DNA of 49,263 bases from Sutterella wadsworthensis (GTDB lineage Bacteria > Pseudomonadota > Gammaproteobacteria > Burkholderiales > Burkholderiaceae_F): assembly GCF_003315195.1 (NCBI RefSeq), contig NZ_QNRV01000024.1, forward strand, positions 1 to 49,263, written 5' to 3'. Of this stretch, positions 35,064-44,542 are shown piece by piece (position 1 is the stretch's first letter; the number at the start of each line of letters is the position of its first letter). Below the pieces are notes generated by a model. That model was not told the DNA's origin, did no database searches, and worked only from the letters and a program-made list of their open reading frames with translations. The translations under genes and the position numbers were made by a program.

Positions 35064-37346
35064 ATGACTAATGTTATGGATTTACTGAAAAGAAGACGGC
35101 CGCTCGCCAAGTCTTTCAGGCCGGCGTCGGAAGCTTCTGCGGACTGTTTGGCGCTCTGGCGGCCCGCTTGGGAAGTGGGCCCCGTTCTGTGGCACATGAC
35201 CGCTTCGGCCTTTGCATTGGGACTTTGGAGCTGCGGAGTGCTTTCCGGCATGCCCGCACTGGTATTGGGCGGCATCCCGGCAGGACTGGCGCTCAAGCGG
35301 ATCACGGAGGCGCAGCGTATTTGGCAAGAACGCTCGCGGCTCTCCGGGCATGCGCCGGCCTTCATGAGCTTTGCCGATCTGGCGCTCGTGATGCGAAGTT
35401 TCGAGACGCCTAGGCTCTCGCCCGATGAACCCCGGTCGGCCATTCGTCAGACGGGCATGACGAGGGCAGCAGCGATTCGTCTGATAGGAGCAGACCCGGG
35501 AACGCTCTTTCATGCGCCGGCCGAAGCGCCTGTTCAATCGGTTTGGTTTGGACTCGGGTTTCGCTGGACACCGGTTGAAGCGCAGCGATTGTATGAATTA
35601 ACGCGCATTGACTGGAAAAGCATGCTTCTGCCGGAACGCTGGCGTCATTGGTTTGCTCAGCACCCCGGGCTATCTGACGCTTCGCCCGGGATTCCCGTTT
35701 TGCACGGTGTCGGGCCGTCGCCGGTCTGTCCGCCCTGGCAGCGCGGACGAATTGAAGAAGAGCCCGGCATTATTCGGCCGCTCTCGAGCTTAGGAGGCGG
35801 AACGCTTCTCGTCGGCACAACGCAGACGGGAAAAGGCGTCGTGCTCACGAACCTCGTTAGTCAAGCGATTCTGCGCGGCGACGCGGTCATTGTCATTGAT
35901 CCCAAATCGAGCAAACGCCTCCGAAGCGCCGTTATCGGGGCTTGCCGTGCCGCCGGTCGGCCCGAGCCGCTCGAATTTCGTCCGGCATTCCCGAAGCGCG
36001 GCGTGCGGCTCAACCCTCTGGGGAGCTACACCCGCAGCACTGAAATCGCGAGCCGCATTTGCGCAGTGCTCCCTCGCGGGGACGGTGCTTTTACCGCATT
36101 TGCCTGGCGTGCGGTCTTTGTCATGACCGAAGGCATGCTCTTTGTGGGACAGCCGCCGACCTTGCGGCGCTTTCGTGCGGCACTTGAGCGCGGCATTGAG
36201 GAGCTCCTCGAGGCGGCGCTCCGCAAGGATTTGGCTAAGCACGTCCCCTTTTGGGAAGAGCGCCTCGAGGCACTCATCCTGCAGCAGTCGCGGGAGATCC
36301 GAGTGCCGATGGGGGCGGGCGGCGGGACGGAGCTCGCAGCCATGGCTTTGCTTTGGGAGCGCACAGCAGGTTCCCCAGGAACGAAATACTGCCCCGGGAC
36401 GCCCGAAGCGGCGGTCGAAGGGCTTCTCTCCGTTTATCGCCACAGCAGGGAGCATTATGTGAAGATCACTGCGTCGCTTCTCCCGGCACTTTCCATGCTC
36501 ACAGCCGGAGCATTGGGCGAAAGTCTCTCGCCGGAATTTGATCTCTCGGGCAAAACCGACGATTCGCGGCCCATCGTTTCGCTCGAAGACGTGATCAGCA
36601 TGCAGGGCGTCCTCTATCTGGGGCTCGATGCGCTGCCCGACGCCGAAACGGCTTCGGCCCTAGGGGCGCTCTTGCTTTCAGACCTTTCGGGTGCAGCCGG
36701 GCGGCGCTACAACACGGAAGCAAGCGGTCAGGAGGCTGTGCGGACGAGTCTTTTTGTGGATGAAACCGCCAACGTCATCAATCCGCCCCTGATTGAAATT
36801 CTCAATAAAGGCATGGAGGCGGGCTTTCAGTGCGTCTGCGCCATGCAGACCATCAGCGATCTGGAAGCGCGCTTAGGTTCTGCGGCGCAGGCACGCATGG
36901 CGCTTGGCAATTTAAATAATCTCATTGCGCTTCGCACGAAGGATGAAGCGACGCAAAAGTTTATTGCCGAAGTTTTCGGCCGGACGACGATTTGGGAGAC
37001 AGCGGCCTCGGTGACGACAACGGCCGGCGCGAGTGCGCTCCCCGCTTTCCGTGCGGCCGCATCATCGAGTCTCAGCGGCCGACGCGATTCCGTCGTGCCG
37101 CTCGAAGCCCTAGGCCAATTGCCTAACCTCGAATTTTTTGCGTCGCTCTCGGGCGGCCGGCTTTGGAAAGGGCGCATGCCGATTCTCGATCCCGCGCTCG
37201 AAGGCCTCCATCTGTATGCGCCGGTGCCGAAAGTCCCTGCGCCCATCGGGCGTTTGCGAGCGTTCCTTGAGGCTCGCGTGAAGTGCCTGAAGAGCGGTCG
37301 GCGGCACTCGGACGTCACTTCAATGGTGAAAAAGGAGAGAGCCTGA
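35064..37346 (+). CDS. traD: TraD-type coupling ATPase (SXT/TOL subfamily)
   Basis: A 760-residue inner-membrane VirD4/TraD family motor that normally delivers the relaxase-DNA complex to a conjugation pore. N-terminal membrane segments at about residues 45-80, Walker A GTTQTGKG (251-258), DAVIVIDPKSSKRLR, a second Walker region LFVDETANVINPPLIEIL (about 565) and the sensor segment AMQTISDLEARLGS followed by LGNLNNLIALRTKDEATQ. This is the pattern of the coupling protein of SXT/TOL-type integrative elements. It starts 4 bases after the TraI-like stop (35060), so the two are translationally coupled. No pore (T4SS) genes are in the window. Confidence 0.9.
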   Translation: MTNVMDLLKRRRPLAKSFRPASEASADCLALWRPAWEVGPVLWHMTASAFALGLWSCGVLSGMPALVLGGIPAGLALKRITEAQRIWQERSRLSGHAPAFMSFADLALVMRSFETPRLSPDEPRSAIRQTGMTRAAAIRLIGADPGTLFHAPAEAPVQSVWFGLGFRWTPVEAQRLYELTRIDWKSMLLPERWRHWFAQHPGLSDASPGIPVLHGVGPSPVCPPWQRGRIEEEPGIIRPLSSLGGGTLLVGTTQTGKGVVLTNLVSQAILRGDAVIVIDPKSSKRLRSAVIGACRAAGRPEPLEFRPAFPKRGVRLNPLGSYTRSTEIASRICAVLPRGDGAFTAFAWRAVFVMTEGMLFVGQPPTLRRFRAALERGIEELLEAALRKDLAKHVPFWEERLEALILQQSREIRVPMGAGGGTELAAMALLWERTAGSPGTKYCPGTPEAAVEGLLSVYRHSREHYVKITASLLPALSMLTAGALGESLSPEFDLSGKTDDSRPIVSLEDVISMQGVLYLGLDALPDAETASALGALLLSDLSGAAGRRYNTEASGQEAVRTSLFVDETANVINPPLIEILNKGMEAGFQCVCAMQTISDLEARLGSAAQARMALGNLNNLIALRTKDEATQKFIAEVFGRTTIWETAASVTTTAGASALPAFRAAASSSLSGRRDSVVPLEALGQLPNLEFFASLSGGRLWKGRMPILDPALEGLHLYAPVPKVPAPIGRLRAFLEARVKCLKSGRRHSDVTSMVKKERA

Positions 37347-37347
37347 A

Positions 37348-37998
37348 ATGAGAGCCTTTTTAGGATTATGGACAGCCGCTATGCTCCTCACCGCCGGGTT
37401 TGGCGCCGCCGGGACTTCGCCCGAGCGGCTCATTCGGGTGATTTATGCTGATGCTTATGGCGCCGCGCAGGTTTTGGACGGGAGGGCATCTCTCGCGGCT
37501 CAATGGACAGAGGATGCGCTGCGCGCCGTATGGGCATCCGGAACCCAGGGCTTATTTCCGACGACGCTCGGCAAGGGAGCTCATACGCGGCTCCCAGGGT
37601 GGTCAGGCAACGATTCGAGACGAGCGGCAGATCCGATTCGGACGAGCTTATCGAGAGCGGCAGCGTCGCCCTATATCGAAAATCTTCGGCTCATGGGGCT
37701 GCTCGCCATCCGGCGGACGGCCAGAATGGCGGTCTACTTCCTCCTTTCGGGGGTCTTTCTTATTGCGCTATTTGCCGACGGCATGCTCGAGCGCAGAATT
37801 GCGCACCACCGCATGACGGGCGGGCGGCCGAGTCTCTTTGCGGGTCTTGGGTTTGTGCCGGGCGGACTCTTCATCGTGAGCTCTGTCGCAGCACTGCTTC
37901 CGACGGTCGTTTCCGAGTGGTGCTTTTGGGTGATCCCAGTGCTCTTTGGCTTGGCCATGAGGCATATGGCTGCGCGGTGGCATCGCCTCCCTCGGTGA
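37348..37998 (+). CDS. DUF4400 integrating-conjugative-element membrane protein
   Basis: A 216-residue inner-membrane protein. A signal-like hydrophobic start (FLGLWTAAMLLTAGFGAAG), a periplasmic segment to about 125, then three further membrane segments (MAVYFLLSGVFLIALFAD, LFIVSSVAALLPTVV, CFWVIPVLFGLAM). It matches the DUF4400 family, found right after traD in SXT/R391 and related elements. AGGAGAG lies about 10 bases before the ATG, and the start is 2 bases after the traD stop, so it is coupled. Its role with TraD is not known in the family. Last gene of the module. Confidence 0.8.
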   Translation: MRAFLGLWTAAMLLTAGFGAAGTSPERLIRVIYADAYGAAQVLDGRASLAAQWTEDALRAVWASGTQGLFPTTLGKGAHTRLPGWSGNDSRRAADPIRTSLSRAAASPYIENLRLMGLLAIRRTARMAVYFLLSGVFLIALFADGMLERRIAHHRMTGGRPSLFAGLGFVPGGLFIVSSVAALLPTVVSEWCFWVIPVLFGLAMRHMAARWHRLPR

Positions 37999-38181
37999 AT
38001 TCGTGCCGCAGCAATTGCGCCGAAGCTTGCGGTATTACGTCCGAGAGACGCGTTTAGGGTGACCAAATCGAATACAGGCAGGTCATAATTCATTCACCAA
38101 ATTACTACAGGATGTCCGCCCCATGCCGCGAAGCAGGGTGCTTTGCTGAGTGCGGATCCGTCCCAATGCCGGAGAAGAAAA

Positions 38182-39306
38182 ATGTCCCAAGTCAATCCCC
38201 CGTATCGTGCTGATGTCGTCGGCAGCTTTCTGCGCCCCAAGGAACTGCTCGACGCGCGTCACGCTTTTCAGGCCGGGAAGCTCGATCGTGCTTCTCTCAC
38301 CGCGCTCGAAGACCGTCTCATCAAGGATCTCGTTGAAAAGGAAGTGAAGAACGGCCTCAAGGCCGTGACCGACGGCGAATTCCGCCGCTCCTTCTGGCAT
38401 CTGGACTTTCTCGCCGGTCTTTCCGGTCTGCATCATGTGAAGGCCGATCACTGGTCGGTGCATTTTGAAGGCTTCCAGCCCAAGGCCGAAACGGTGGTGA
38501 TCGAAGACCGCATCCGTTTCCCCAAGGATCATCCGTTCTTGGAAGCCTATGACCGTCTGAAGGCGATTGCCGGCGACACACCCATCAAGTACACGATCCC
38601 GTCGCCCTCGATGCTGCACCTCATCTGTGCGGTGCGCTGTGAGACCTATAAGCCCATCCCGTTTTATGCTGAGCATCCCGATGCGCTTTTTGACGATCTT
38701 GCACAGACGTGGACGGACGCCATGCTCGCGCTTTATGAACGCGGCTGCCGCTATCTGCAGTTTGACGACACGAGCTGGGGTGAATTCTGCTCGGTCGAAA
38801 AGCGCGGAGCCTACGCCGCACGCGGGATTGACGTCGATTGGGTGGCCAAGCGCTACGTTGAAGTGATCAACAAGATCCTGGCCAATAAGCCCGCAGATCT
38901 CACCGTCACGATGCATATCTGCCGCGGCAACTTCCGCTCGACCTGGTTCTCGTCGGGCGGCTACGAACCCGTGGCCGACATTCTCTTCTCGCACTGCAAT
39001 GTGGACGGGTTCTTCCTTGAGTACGACAGCGACCGTTCGGGTTCGTTCGAGCCGCTGCGCTTCATCAAGAACCAGACCGTCGTGCTTGGTCTCATCACCA
39101 GCAAGTTCCCTGAACTTGAAGACAAGGACGCCGTCAAAGCCCGCATTGAAGAAGCGACGAAATATGTGCCGCTCAATCAGCTTTGCCTCTCGCCCCAGTG
39201 CGGCTTCTCCTCCACGGAAGAAGGCAATATCATGACCGAAGATGAGCAGTGGGCGAAGGTTCGCCTGGTGCGTGAAATTGCCGACGAAGTCTGGGGTGAT
39301 CAGTAA
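38182..39306 (+). CDS. Cobalamin-independent methionine synthase C-terminal-like methyltransferase (YxjG type)
   Basis: A 374-residue cytoplasmic protein matching only the catalytic C-terminal half of MetE, as in YxjG/YxjH proteins that transfer a methyl group to a thiol such as homocysteine. The zinc site is complete: HIC (His about 245, Cys about 247), the glutamate in GFFLEYDSDRSG and the cysteine in SPQCGFSS (about 340). The N-terminus reads YRADVVGSFLRP, as in this family. GGAGAAG sits 5 bases before the ATG at 38182; an in-frame ATG at 38143 is rejected. It stands alone, between the traD module and a terminator. The methyl donor cannot be told from sequence. Confidence 0.88.
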   Translation: MSQVNPPYRADVVGSFLRPKELLDARHAFQAGKLDRASLTALEDRLIKDLVEKEVKNGLKAVTDGEFRRSFWHLDFLAGLSGLHHVKADHWSVHFEGFQPKAETVVIEDRIRFPKDHPFLEAYDRLKAIAGDTPIKYTIPSPSMLHLICAVRCETYKPIPFYAEHPDALFDDLAQTWTDAMLALYERGCRYLQFDDTSWGEFCSVEKRGAYAARGIDVDWVAKRYVEVINKILANKPADLTVTMHICRGNFRSTWFSSGGYEPVADILFSHCNVDGFFLEYDSDRSGSFEPLRFIKNQTVVLGLITSKFPELEDKDAVKARIEEATKYVPLNQLCLSPQCGFSSTEEGNIMTEDEQWAKVRLVREIADEVWGDQ

Positions 39307-39392
39307 TTTCCGGCATTGCGGCTGACCGCACTTCGCTCAATTGAATTGAATCGACTTGATGATTAGAACCGTCAGCCGACTTCAGAAAAAAT

Positions 39393-39430
39393 GGGACGCA
39401 ATAGCTTTCCGGCTGCTGCGTCCCGTTTTC
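39393..39430 (+). terminator. Terminator after the MetE-like gene
   Basis: An 8-bp stem GGGACGCA (39393-39400) / TGCGTCCC (39417-39424) with a 16-base loop, an A-run before it and GTTTTC after. It ends the MetE-like transcript 87 bases past its stop. The rest of 39307-39621 has no supported gene. Confidence 0.75.
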
Positions 39431-39621
39431 ATTGCCCATCCCGAGCCATGAAGCGTGTTTCAAAAGGATGAATTCTGCCGTCAGATAGACCTGCATCAAC
39501 TTCCCTCGGATCGATTGGCAAAATGAGCTTTGCTGATTGGGCATGAATTCTGCACAATGACTCTCACTATCCATGCCTCATCCGTCCGCTTTAGAAGTCT
39601 TTTTAAACTGAATTAACTGCC

Positions 39622-40389
39622 ATGGCCGCTTTTCCGCTGATGCTTCCGGGTACGTCCCGGCCCCCGAAGCTCGTGGTCTTTGATCTCGACCACACGCTGA
39701 TCGCGTGCGACGCAACGATCCTATGGACGGAATTTCTTTATGAAAAAAAGATCGTCACTGATCCCATCTGGCGTCAGTACGACCGCGATATGGTGAAAAG
39801 CTACGCCAAAGGCGTACTGGACATCCGCGATTTCTGCAGAAAACATGCCGGAGCGTTCCGCAGCATTCCGGAGGAAAAACTCCATGCATTGGCTCAGGAG
39901 TTTGCCAAAAAGAAAATTGCGCCGCTGATTTTCCCTGACGGCAAAAAATGGGCGAAGAACGCACTGCAGGCCAATATTCCAGCCTGTGTGCTCTCGGCCT
40001 CGGCAGCCTTCATTGTGAAGCCGATTGCCAAGCTCTTTGGACTTACCGATGCGATGGGGATTGAGCTGGCGTTTAAAGACGGATTCTGTACCGGCGAAAT
40101 TGTCGGCATTCCGACTTTTCAGGAAGGGAAGGTTGAGAGACTTTCTGAACGGCTCGCCGAAGCCGGCATCGGTTTTGAAGATGTACTTTTCTTTACCGAC
40201 AGCAGAAATGACCTGCCGCTCGCTGAACGCGCGGGCTATACCGTTTGTGTCAATCCGGACGCAGTGCTCGAATCCGCAGCCCGCAAAAACGGCTGGAAAG
40301 TTGCAGAGTGGAAACTCTCCCTGCGCACTCAAATGACCGCGCAGGTGGATGCCAAGGGCGTGCCGGAAACTCAGACCGTGCGAAGCTAA
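39622..40389 (+). CDS. HAD-superfamily (IB) phosphatase, SerB-like
   Basis: A 255-residue cytoplasmic phosphohydrolase. Motif I is FDLDHTL with the nucleophile D21 and D23; motif II is CVLSAS; motif III the lysine in QEGKVERL; motif IV FFTDSRNDLPLAE. This is the HAD-IB group, which includes phosphoserine phosphatase and several small phosphatases of unknown substrate. The helical cap between motifs I and II includes ILWTEFLYEKK. The ATG at 39622 lacks a strong ribosome site but is the only good start. It lies alone between a terminator and the autotransporter upstream region. Confidence 0.87.
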   Translation: MAAFPLMLPGTSRPPKLVVFDLDHTLIACDATILWTEFLYEKKIVTDPIWRQYDRDMVKSYAKGVLDIRDFCRKHAGAFRSIPEEKLHALAQEFAKKKIAPLIFPDGKKWAKNALQANIPACVLSASAAFIVKPIAKLFGLTDAMGIELAFKDGFCTGEIVGIPTFQEGKVERLSERLAEAGIGFEDVLFFTDSRNDLPLAERAGYTVCVNPDAVLESAARKNGWKVAEWKLSLRTQMTAQVDAKGVPETQTVRS

Positions 40390-40609
40390 AGTATTGCGGC
40401 TCAAGCTGATTGCGGGGGCCATTTCTTTCATTTGAATAACTGTCCCCTTGCTGTCCGCGTTCGGCAGCATGACTGGCTGATGTTTGTTTGTGCAGTCTGG
40501 TTCGCGGCTTAATGAAGCGATACGACCATCAATGATGTGTTGCTTCTTTGCAATAGAGTAAGGGATTCCACTTCCAATATGTATACCTCTGTGCGAGAGG
40601 CGTTTATGG

Positions 40610-40642
40610 TTGATCGGGGGGGGGGGGGCACAGATTTATAAG
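40610..40642 (+). promoter_or_regulatory. Putative phase-variable promoter with a 13-G tract
   Basis: TTGATC (40610-40615), a fair -35, is followed directly by 13 consecutive G (40616-40628) and then GATTTATAAG, which offers -10 hexamers starting at 40635-40637. The spacer is thus 19-21 bases at this tract length, longer than the usual 17, so loss of about two to four G would optimise it. This mirrors Neisseria porA and fetA promoters. It lies about 63-95 bases upstream of the autotransporter ATG. Tract length in the assembly may be imprecise. Confidence 0.6.
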
Positions 40643-40704
40643 TATACAAAGAAAGGTATGTGTAATCTCTGAGAAAACATGAAGTAACAACAGGAGTATC
40701 TCTC

Positions 40705-43700
40705 ATGTATTCTCAATCCAAAATAACAACAGCCGTTGCATCAGCTCTTTTGTGTATGGTGGCCGGAACTGCTTCGGCTCAAGGTTTGACAGCGAACAAC
40801 GGCCAAACAGCGACCAACACGGAATCGATCGTTGTTACTGACAGCAGCAGCTATGGCATGCAGACAGGCGAAACTGTCCCTCAAGATGGGCGGAATACGC
40901 TTATCAACAATGGAACCATTACCGTAGAAAATGGATACGGCATAGGCCTCCCTTACAGCAACGGCACCGTTCAGAACAACGGCGTGATTAATGCAAAAGG
41001 CGGCACCGCTATCGTTGTGAACGGATCTGTATCCCAAACCCCCGATCAAAATCAGATCCTGCTCGGAGAAAAGTCAGCGACCACGGGCATGATTCTGGTG
41101 CAGGCGGCTACTAATACCACCATTGACGTTGCAGAAGGTGCCGTCATTGACGGTCGTATTATTGTTCAGAATGTAAGTGATGCGGATAAGAACAAGGGCA
41201 AACTTTCCGGGACAGTCATTAAAGGCTACGTCAACATCAGCAATCAAACCGGTACCATCGGCGGTGCAGTGATTATGGGCGATGCGACGGGTGAACTATC
41301 GTTTGTGAACAGCACTTTCAGCGGCAACAAGGTCGAAGGAGACGATGTTGCGGGCGGCGCTGTTTATAACTACGGAACGCCTTTCAAGCAAGTAGGGGGC
41401 GAATATTCCTCTAATACCGCTGTATCAACCGGATATCAGCCAACAGGGGATGATCCAATTCGAGGTGGTGCCATCGGTGGTGCCATCATGCTGAAAGGCA
41501 ATCCCGGTACGGTATTTGAAGACGTCGTATTCAAGGACAACACGGCAGTTGCGCGCAAGACAGATACGAGTACCGGCGGCGTAGCGTACGGCGGCGCTTT
41601 GCTCGTTGACTATTCGACCGGCAATGCAACGGGAGTGGCTCAGGCGTCCGATGTGGAATTTCACATCACGAAGGACATGACGTATTCCGGCAATACGGTA
41701 TCTTCGGACAGCAGCGGCACTCAAATTGATACATGGGGCTACCATGTGCCTTCTGTGCAGGCGGGCGGGTTCCTTTTTCTCGACCGCGGTTCCGAAGCTA
41801 CATTTAAGGTGGATGCCGGCGCAACCCTCACGATCGGCAGTCAGGTAACGACAGACGATACCGACAGCATCGCGTCATCCATTCCTAACACAAAGACAAG
41901 CACCAACAGCGGCAAGCACGCTAAGGTTGCGAAGACGGGCGAAGGCGAACTGGTTGTCAACAGCTCTTTCAATAAATATTACGGTACGGTCGAAGTTCAG
42001 AACGGCAAGATGACCGTCAATTCGGCGTGGGCACTGAAAAATGCCGTCAATGTTGAGAACGGCGCTACGCTTGCACTGAAGAGTTTTACGATCGATTCGG
42101 CTGAAAAAAGCGGTAATCAGGACGTTAGCGGCAACAAAATTGGCGGCTCAATTCTTGTCAAAGCAGGCGGCACGCTTGAAACTTCTACAGATCAAGTATT
42201 TACCAAAGCGCTCGATACTGAAGCGACAGCCACGGATGCGGGTACTCTGAAGCTGCAGGGCGTCACATTCGAAAAGAACGGTGCACTCGCGCTCACCGAC
42301 GATCTATACAACCTTGCCTATGCCGAAAGTGCATCGAAGCTCATTACGAATGGGCATGTGGTCATGCTTGGCTCGCTGATCGCCAAAGATCAGGAGGGGA
42401 TAGAGTCGAAAGACACTGTTACGCTTGACGACCTCACGAACGTCGGCCCGAACGTCACACTTAATTCGGTTACTGTTCAGTCGCAAAACAAGAATTTGCA
42501 GATCGGCGGCGAGGAACCAACCGGAGTTGCTTATCGCGCAGAAAGTCTCTCGGTCGCCGCGGTCGATCTTGGGACTGGCAATACTGTGACTGTAGACGGC
42601 GGAAAAACCCTCAACCTAACCGGCAGCTCTGCGGATGCACCAGTAGTTAAGCACTCCGGCGATGAACCACTGCAGGTCGTGGTGAAGGCAAATTCGACGG
42701 TTGAGTTGGGCGGTGCAGTATCTCAGGGCGGTATTCTCTCGGGAACAGTAGATGTGAACGAGTCGGGTACGCTTCTCGTTCACGGCTCCAAGGTATTTAC
42801 CGTGGAAAAGGCGCAGGGCGCGGGCACAATTGCGGTAGGCTCTGACGCACTCGCCGGGACGGTGGTACTGAAGGATCTTTCAGGTTTCACCGGCATGATT
42901 TTTGTCGACCCTGAGTGGAAGGATGGCGTGAATCCCGTGAGCGCAGCTTCTCATGTGGTCATGTCGATCCCTAATGCAGGATTTGCCGGATACGAGGTTT
43001 CTGCCCGTAATTCGATGACGGTCATTGGCGCGAATGCAGGCGACGCTGATGCCGCGTTCAACCGAATTGCTGTTGCTCAGAACATTGCTTGGAAGGACGA
43101 CGTAACGGCCGCTCTTTATGCCGCAGAAACGATCCGGCTCAACAGCGGTTCCATCCTGATCGACGGCAACCTTACCAATAAGGCGGATGCACCTGTCAGG
43201 GTCGCAAATCAGGTGACAGTCGCTGCGCAAGGCATGCTGATTATCGATCAGCAGAAGTTTGCCGATTCTTCGGTAGTCGAGGGCAATCTCGTTGTTGCTG
43301 AAAAAGCCTTCCTCGGTGTTGCCAATGCTGCCGAAGGGACCGTGCAGCTTACGAACGAAAACGGGACAGTCGACTTTAAGGGTCAAGTTCTCACGGACAA
43401 TCCCTTCATCACCGCTCATGTGGATGAGAGCGGCAGACAGCTCGTCAATACGCTTGATGCTTCTTCCGGCCTCGAGGCGGTTTCGTCACTGGGTATTCAG
43501 GCAATGACGCGGCGTGCAGACTTTAAGATCGCCGAGGCTGTCGCGAACCATACTGCAATGGATACTGTGCTGACGAATCCGCTTAACCTCTGGGTTGATG
43601 TTTCGGGTGAGCAGTACAAGTCTGATGATCTAAAGAGCGGCGGCGAATTTAAGGCTGACATGGGCTATGCTGTGTTCGGTGCTGATTTTGCTGTTGCCGA

Positions 43701-44352
43701 CACCTGGAGCGCAGGCGTTGCTGTGCAGTACGGCACGGGCACACTCAGGAGTCCGGTTGCAGGGATCCACAATGAGATTGACACCTGGGGCGTAGCACTT
43801 TACGGAACGAAATCCTTTAATGGCGGCGCCTGCAAACTTGTTGGTGAACTGGCTTATACGGCTTCGGAAAATGACATCACGGCTTCGCAGACTGCACTGA
43901 ATCAGAAAGTGGATGCGAAGATTTATTCGGTCGGTCTGCGCGCTCAGCACACCTTCGCTTTAGGCGCACTTGAGGTTATTCCGAGCATTGGCGTGCGTGT
44001 CTCGCGGCTGGAAACCGATTCAATGTCAATCGGTGAAGTTCGTGTCTCCGACCAAGATCAAACCTTCACGCAGATTCCGCTTTCGGTCACCTTCTCGGGA
44101 TTCGAAGGGACGATTGGCGGCTGGACGATTGCGCCCCGCGCCAGAGTGGCTTATGTACCAACCTTCGGCGACAAATCCATCTCGATTTATTCGCATGAAA
44201 CCGACGTGATTGATACGAACCCGGTTCAGGGCGACTTTGGCCTGCGTGCAGTGAGAGATAATCTGCAGCTCTCCGCCGACATTCAGGCGGGTGCCGGATC
44301 GTACGGCACTACCGCAGTAGGTGCCAGAGTTGGTCTCAACTATACGTTCTGA
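40705..44352 (+). CDS. Large classical autotransporter adhesin
   Basis: A 1215-residue type V secretion protein. Signal peptide about 1-25, ending TASA. The passenger (to about residue 920) is a repeat-rich beta-helix with glycine, asparagine and threonine-rich turns such as NNGTITVENGYG and GGAIMLKGNPGTVF, as in polymorphic and pertactin-like passengers. The C-terminal 12-strand barrel starts near NPLNLWVDVSGEQY (about residue 953) and ends LNYTF with the terminal phenylalanine needed for Bam recognition. AGGAG lies 8 bases before the ATG. No catalytic motif is seen, so adhesion or biofilm is a guess. Expression is probably on/off switched by the G tract upstream. Confidence 0.9.
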   Translation: MYSQSKITTAVASALLCMVAGTASAQGLTANNGQTATNTESIVVTDSSSYGMQTGETVPQDGRNTLINNGTITVENGYGIGLPYSNGTVQNNGVINAKGGTAIVVNGSVSQTPDQNQILLGEKSATTGMILVQAATNTTIDVAEGAVIDGRIIVQNVSDADKNKGKLSGTVIKGYVNISNQTGTIGGAVIMGDATGELSFVNSTFSGNKVEGDDVAGGAVYNYGTPFKQVGGEYSSNTAVSTGYQPTGDDPIRGGAIGGAIMLKGNPGTVFEDVVFKDNTAVARKTDTSTGGVAYGGALLVDYSTGNATGVAQASDVEFHITKDMTYSGNTVSSDSSGTQIDTWGYHVPSVQAGGFLFLDRGSEATFKVDAGATLTIGSQVTTDDTDSIASSIPNTKTSTNSGKHAKVAKTGEGELVVNSSFNKYYGTVEVQNGKMTVNSAWALKNAVNVENGATLALKSFTIDSAEKSGNQDVSGNKIGGSILVKAGGTLETSTDQVFTKALDTEATATDAGTLKLQGVTFEKNGALALTDDLYNLAYAESASKLITNGHVVMLGSLIAKDQEGIESKDTVTLDDLTNVGPNVTLNSVTVQSQNKNLQIGGEEPTGVAYRAESLSVAAVDLGTGNTVTVDGGKTLNLTGSSADAPVVKHSGDEPLQVVVKANSTVELGGAVSQGGILSGTVDVNESGTLLVHGSKVFTVEKAQGAGTIAVGSDALAGTVVLKDLSGFTGMIFVDPEWKDGVNPVSAASHVVMSIPNAGFAGYEVSARNSMTVIGANAGDADAAFNRIAVAQNIAWKDDVTAALYAAETIRLNSGSILIDGNLTNKADAPVRVANQVTVAAQGMLIIDQQKFADSSVVEGNLVVAEKAFLGVANAAEGTVQLTNENGTVDFKGQVLTDNPFITAHVDESGRQLVNTLDASSGLEAVSSLGIQAMTRRADFKIAEAVANHTAMDTVLTNPLNLWVDVSGEQYKSDDLKSGGEFKADMGYAVFGADFAVADTWSAGVAVQYGTGTLRSPVAGIHNEIDTWGVALYGTKSFNGGACKLVGELAYTASENDITASQTALNQKVDAKIYSVGLRAQHTFALGALEVIPSIGVRVSRLETDSMSIGEVRVSDQDQTFTQIPLSVTFSGFEGTIGGWTIAPRARVAYVPTFGDKSISIYSHETDVIDTNPVQGDFGLRAVRDNLQLSADIQAGAGSYGTTAVGARVGLNYTF

Positions 44353-44428
44353 TCTCTCGAAGTTCGCTCTAGCTGCAGCATCGAGGCGTTTATGAAGCGT
44401 ATTTAGGCTTCGAGCGCCCGATGACGAT

Positions 44429-44468
44429 CCCCGCACCTCCTCAAAGAGGCTGCGGGGGTTCCTTTTTT
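44429..44468 (+). terminator. Strong terminator after the autotransporter
   Basis: CCCCGCACCTC (44429-44439) pairs with GAGG-C-TGCGGGG (44446-44457), small loop, then GGTTCCTTTTTT. It ends the transcript 76 bases past the stop. Confidence 0.85.
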
Positions 44469-44542
44469 AGGGATGTGGTTCCTTTCAGGAAAACAAATCA
44501 CGGAAGGATTAAAGGAGAGGCGCGTTGAAAAGATGGTAAGCA

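Noticed and set aside
38083-38994. 303-codon minus-strand frame opposite the MetE-like gene
   Set aside because: Antisense shadow of a well-supported gene; composition is arginine and histidine rich with no domain.
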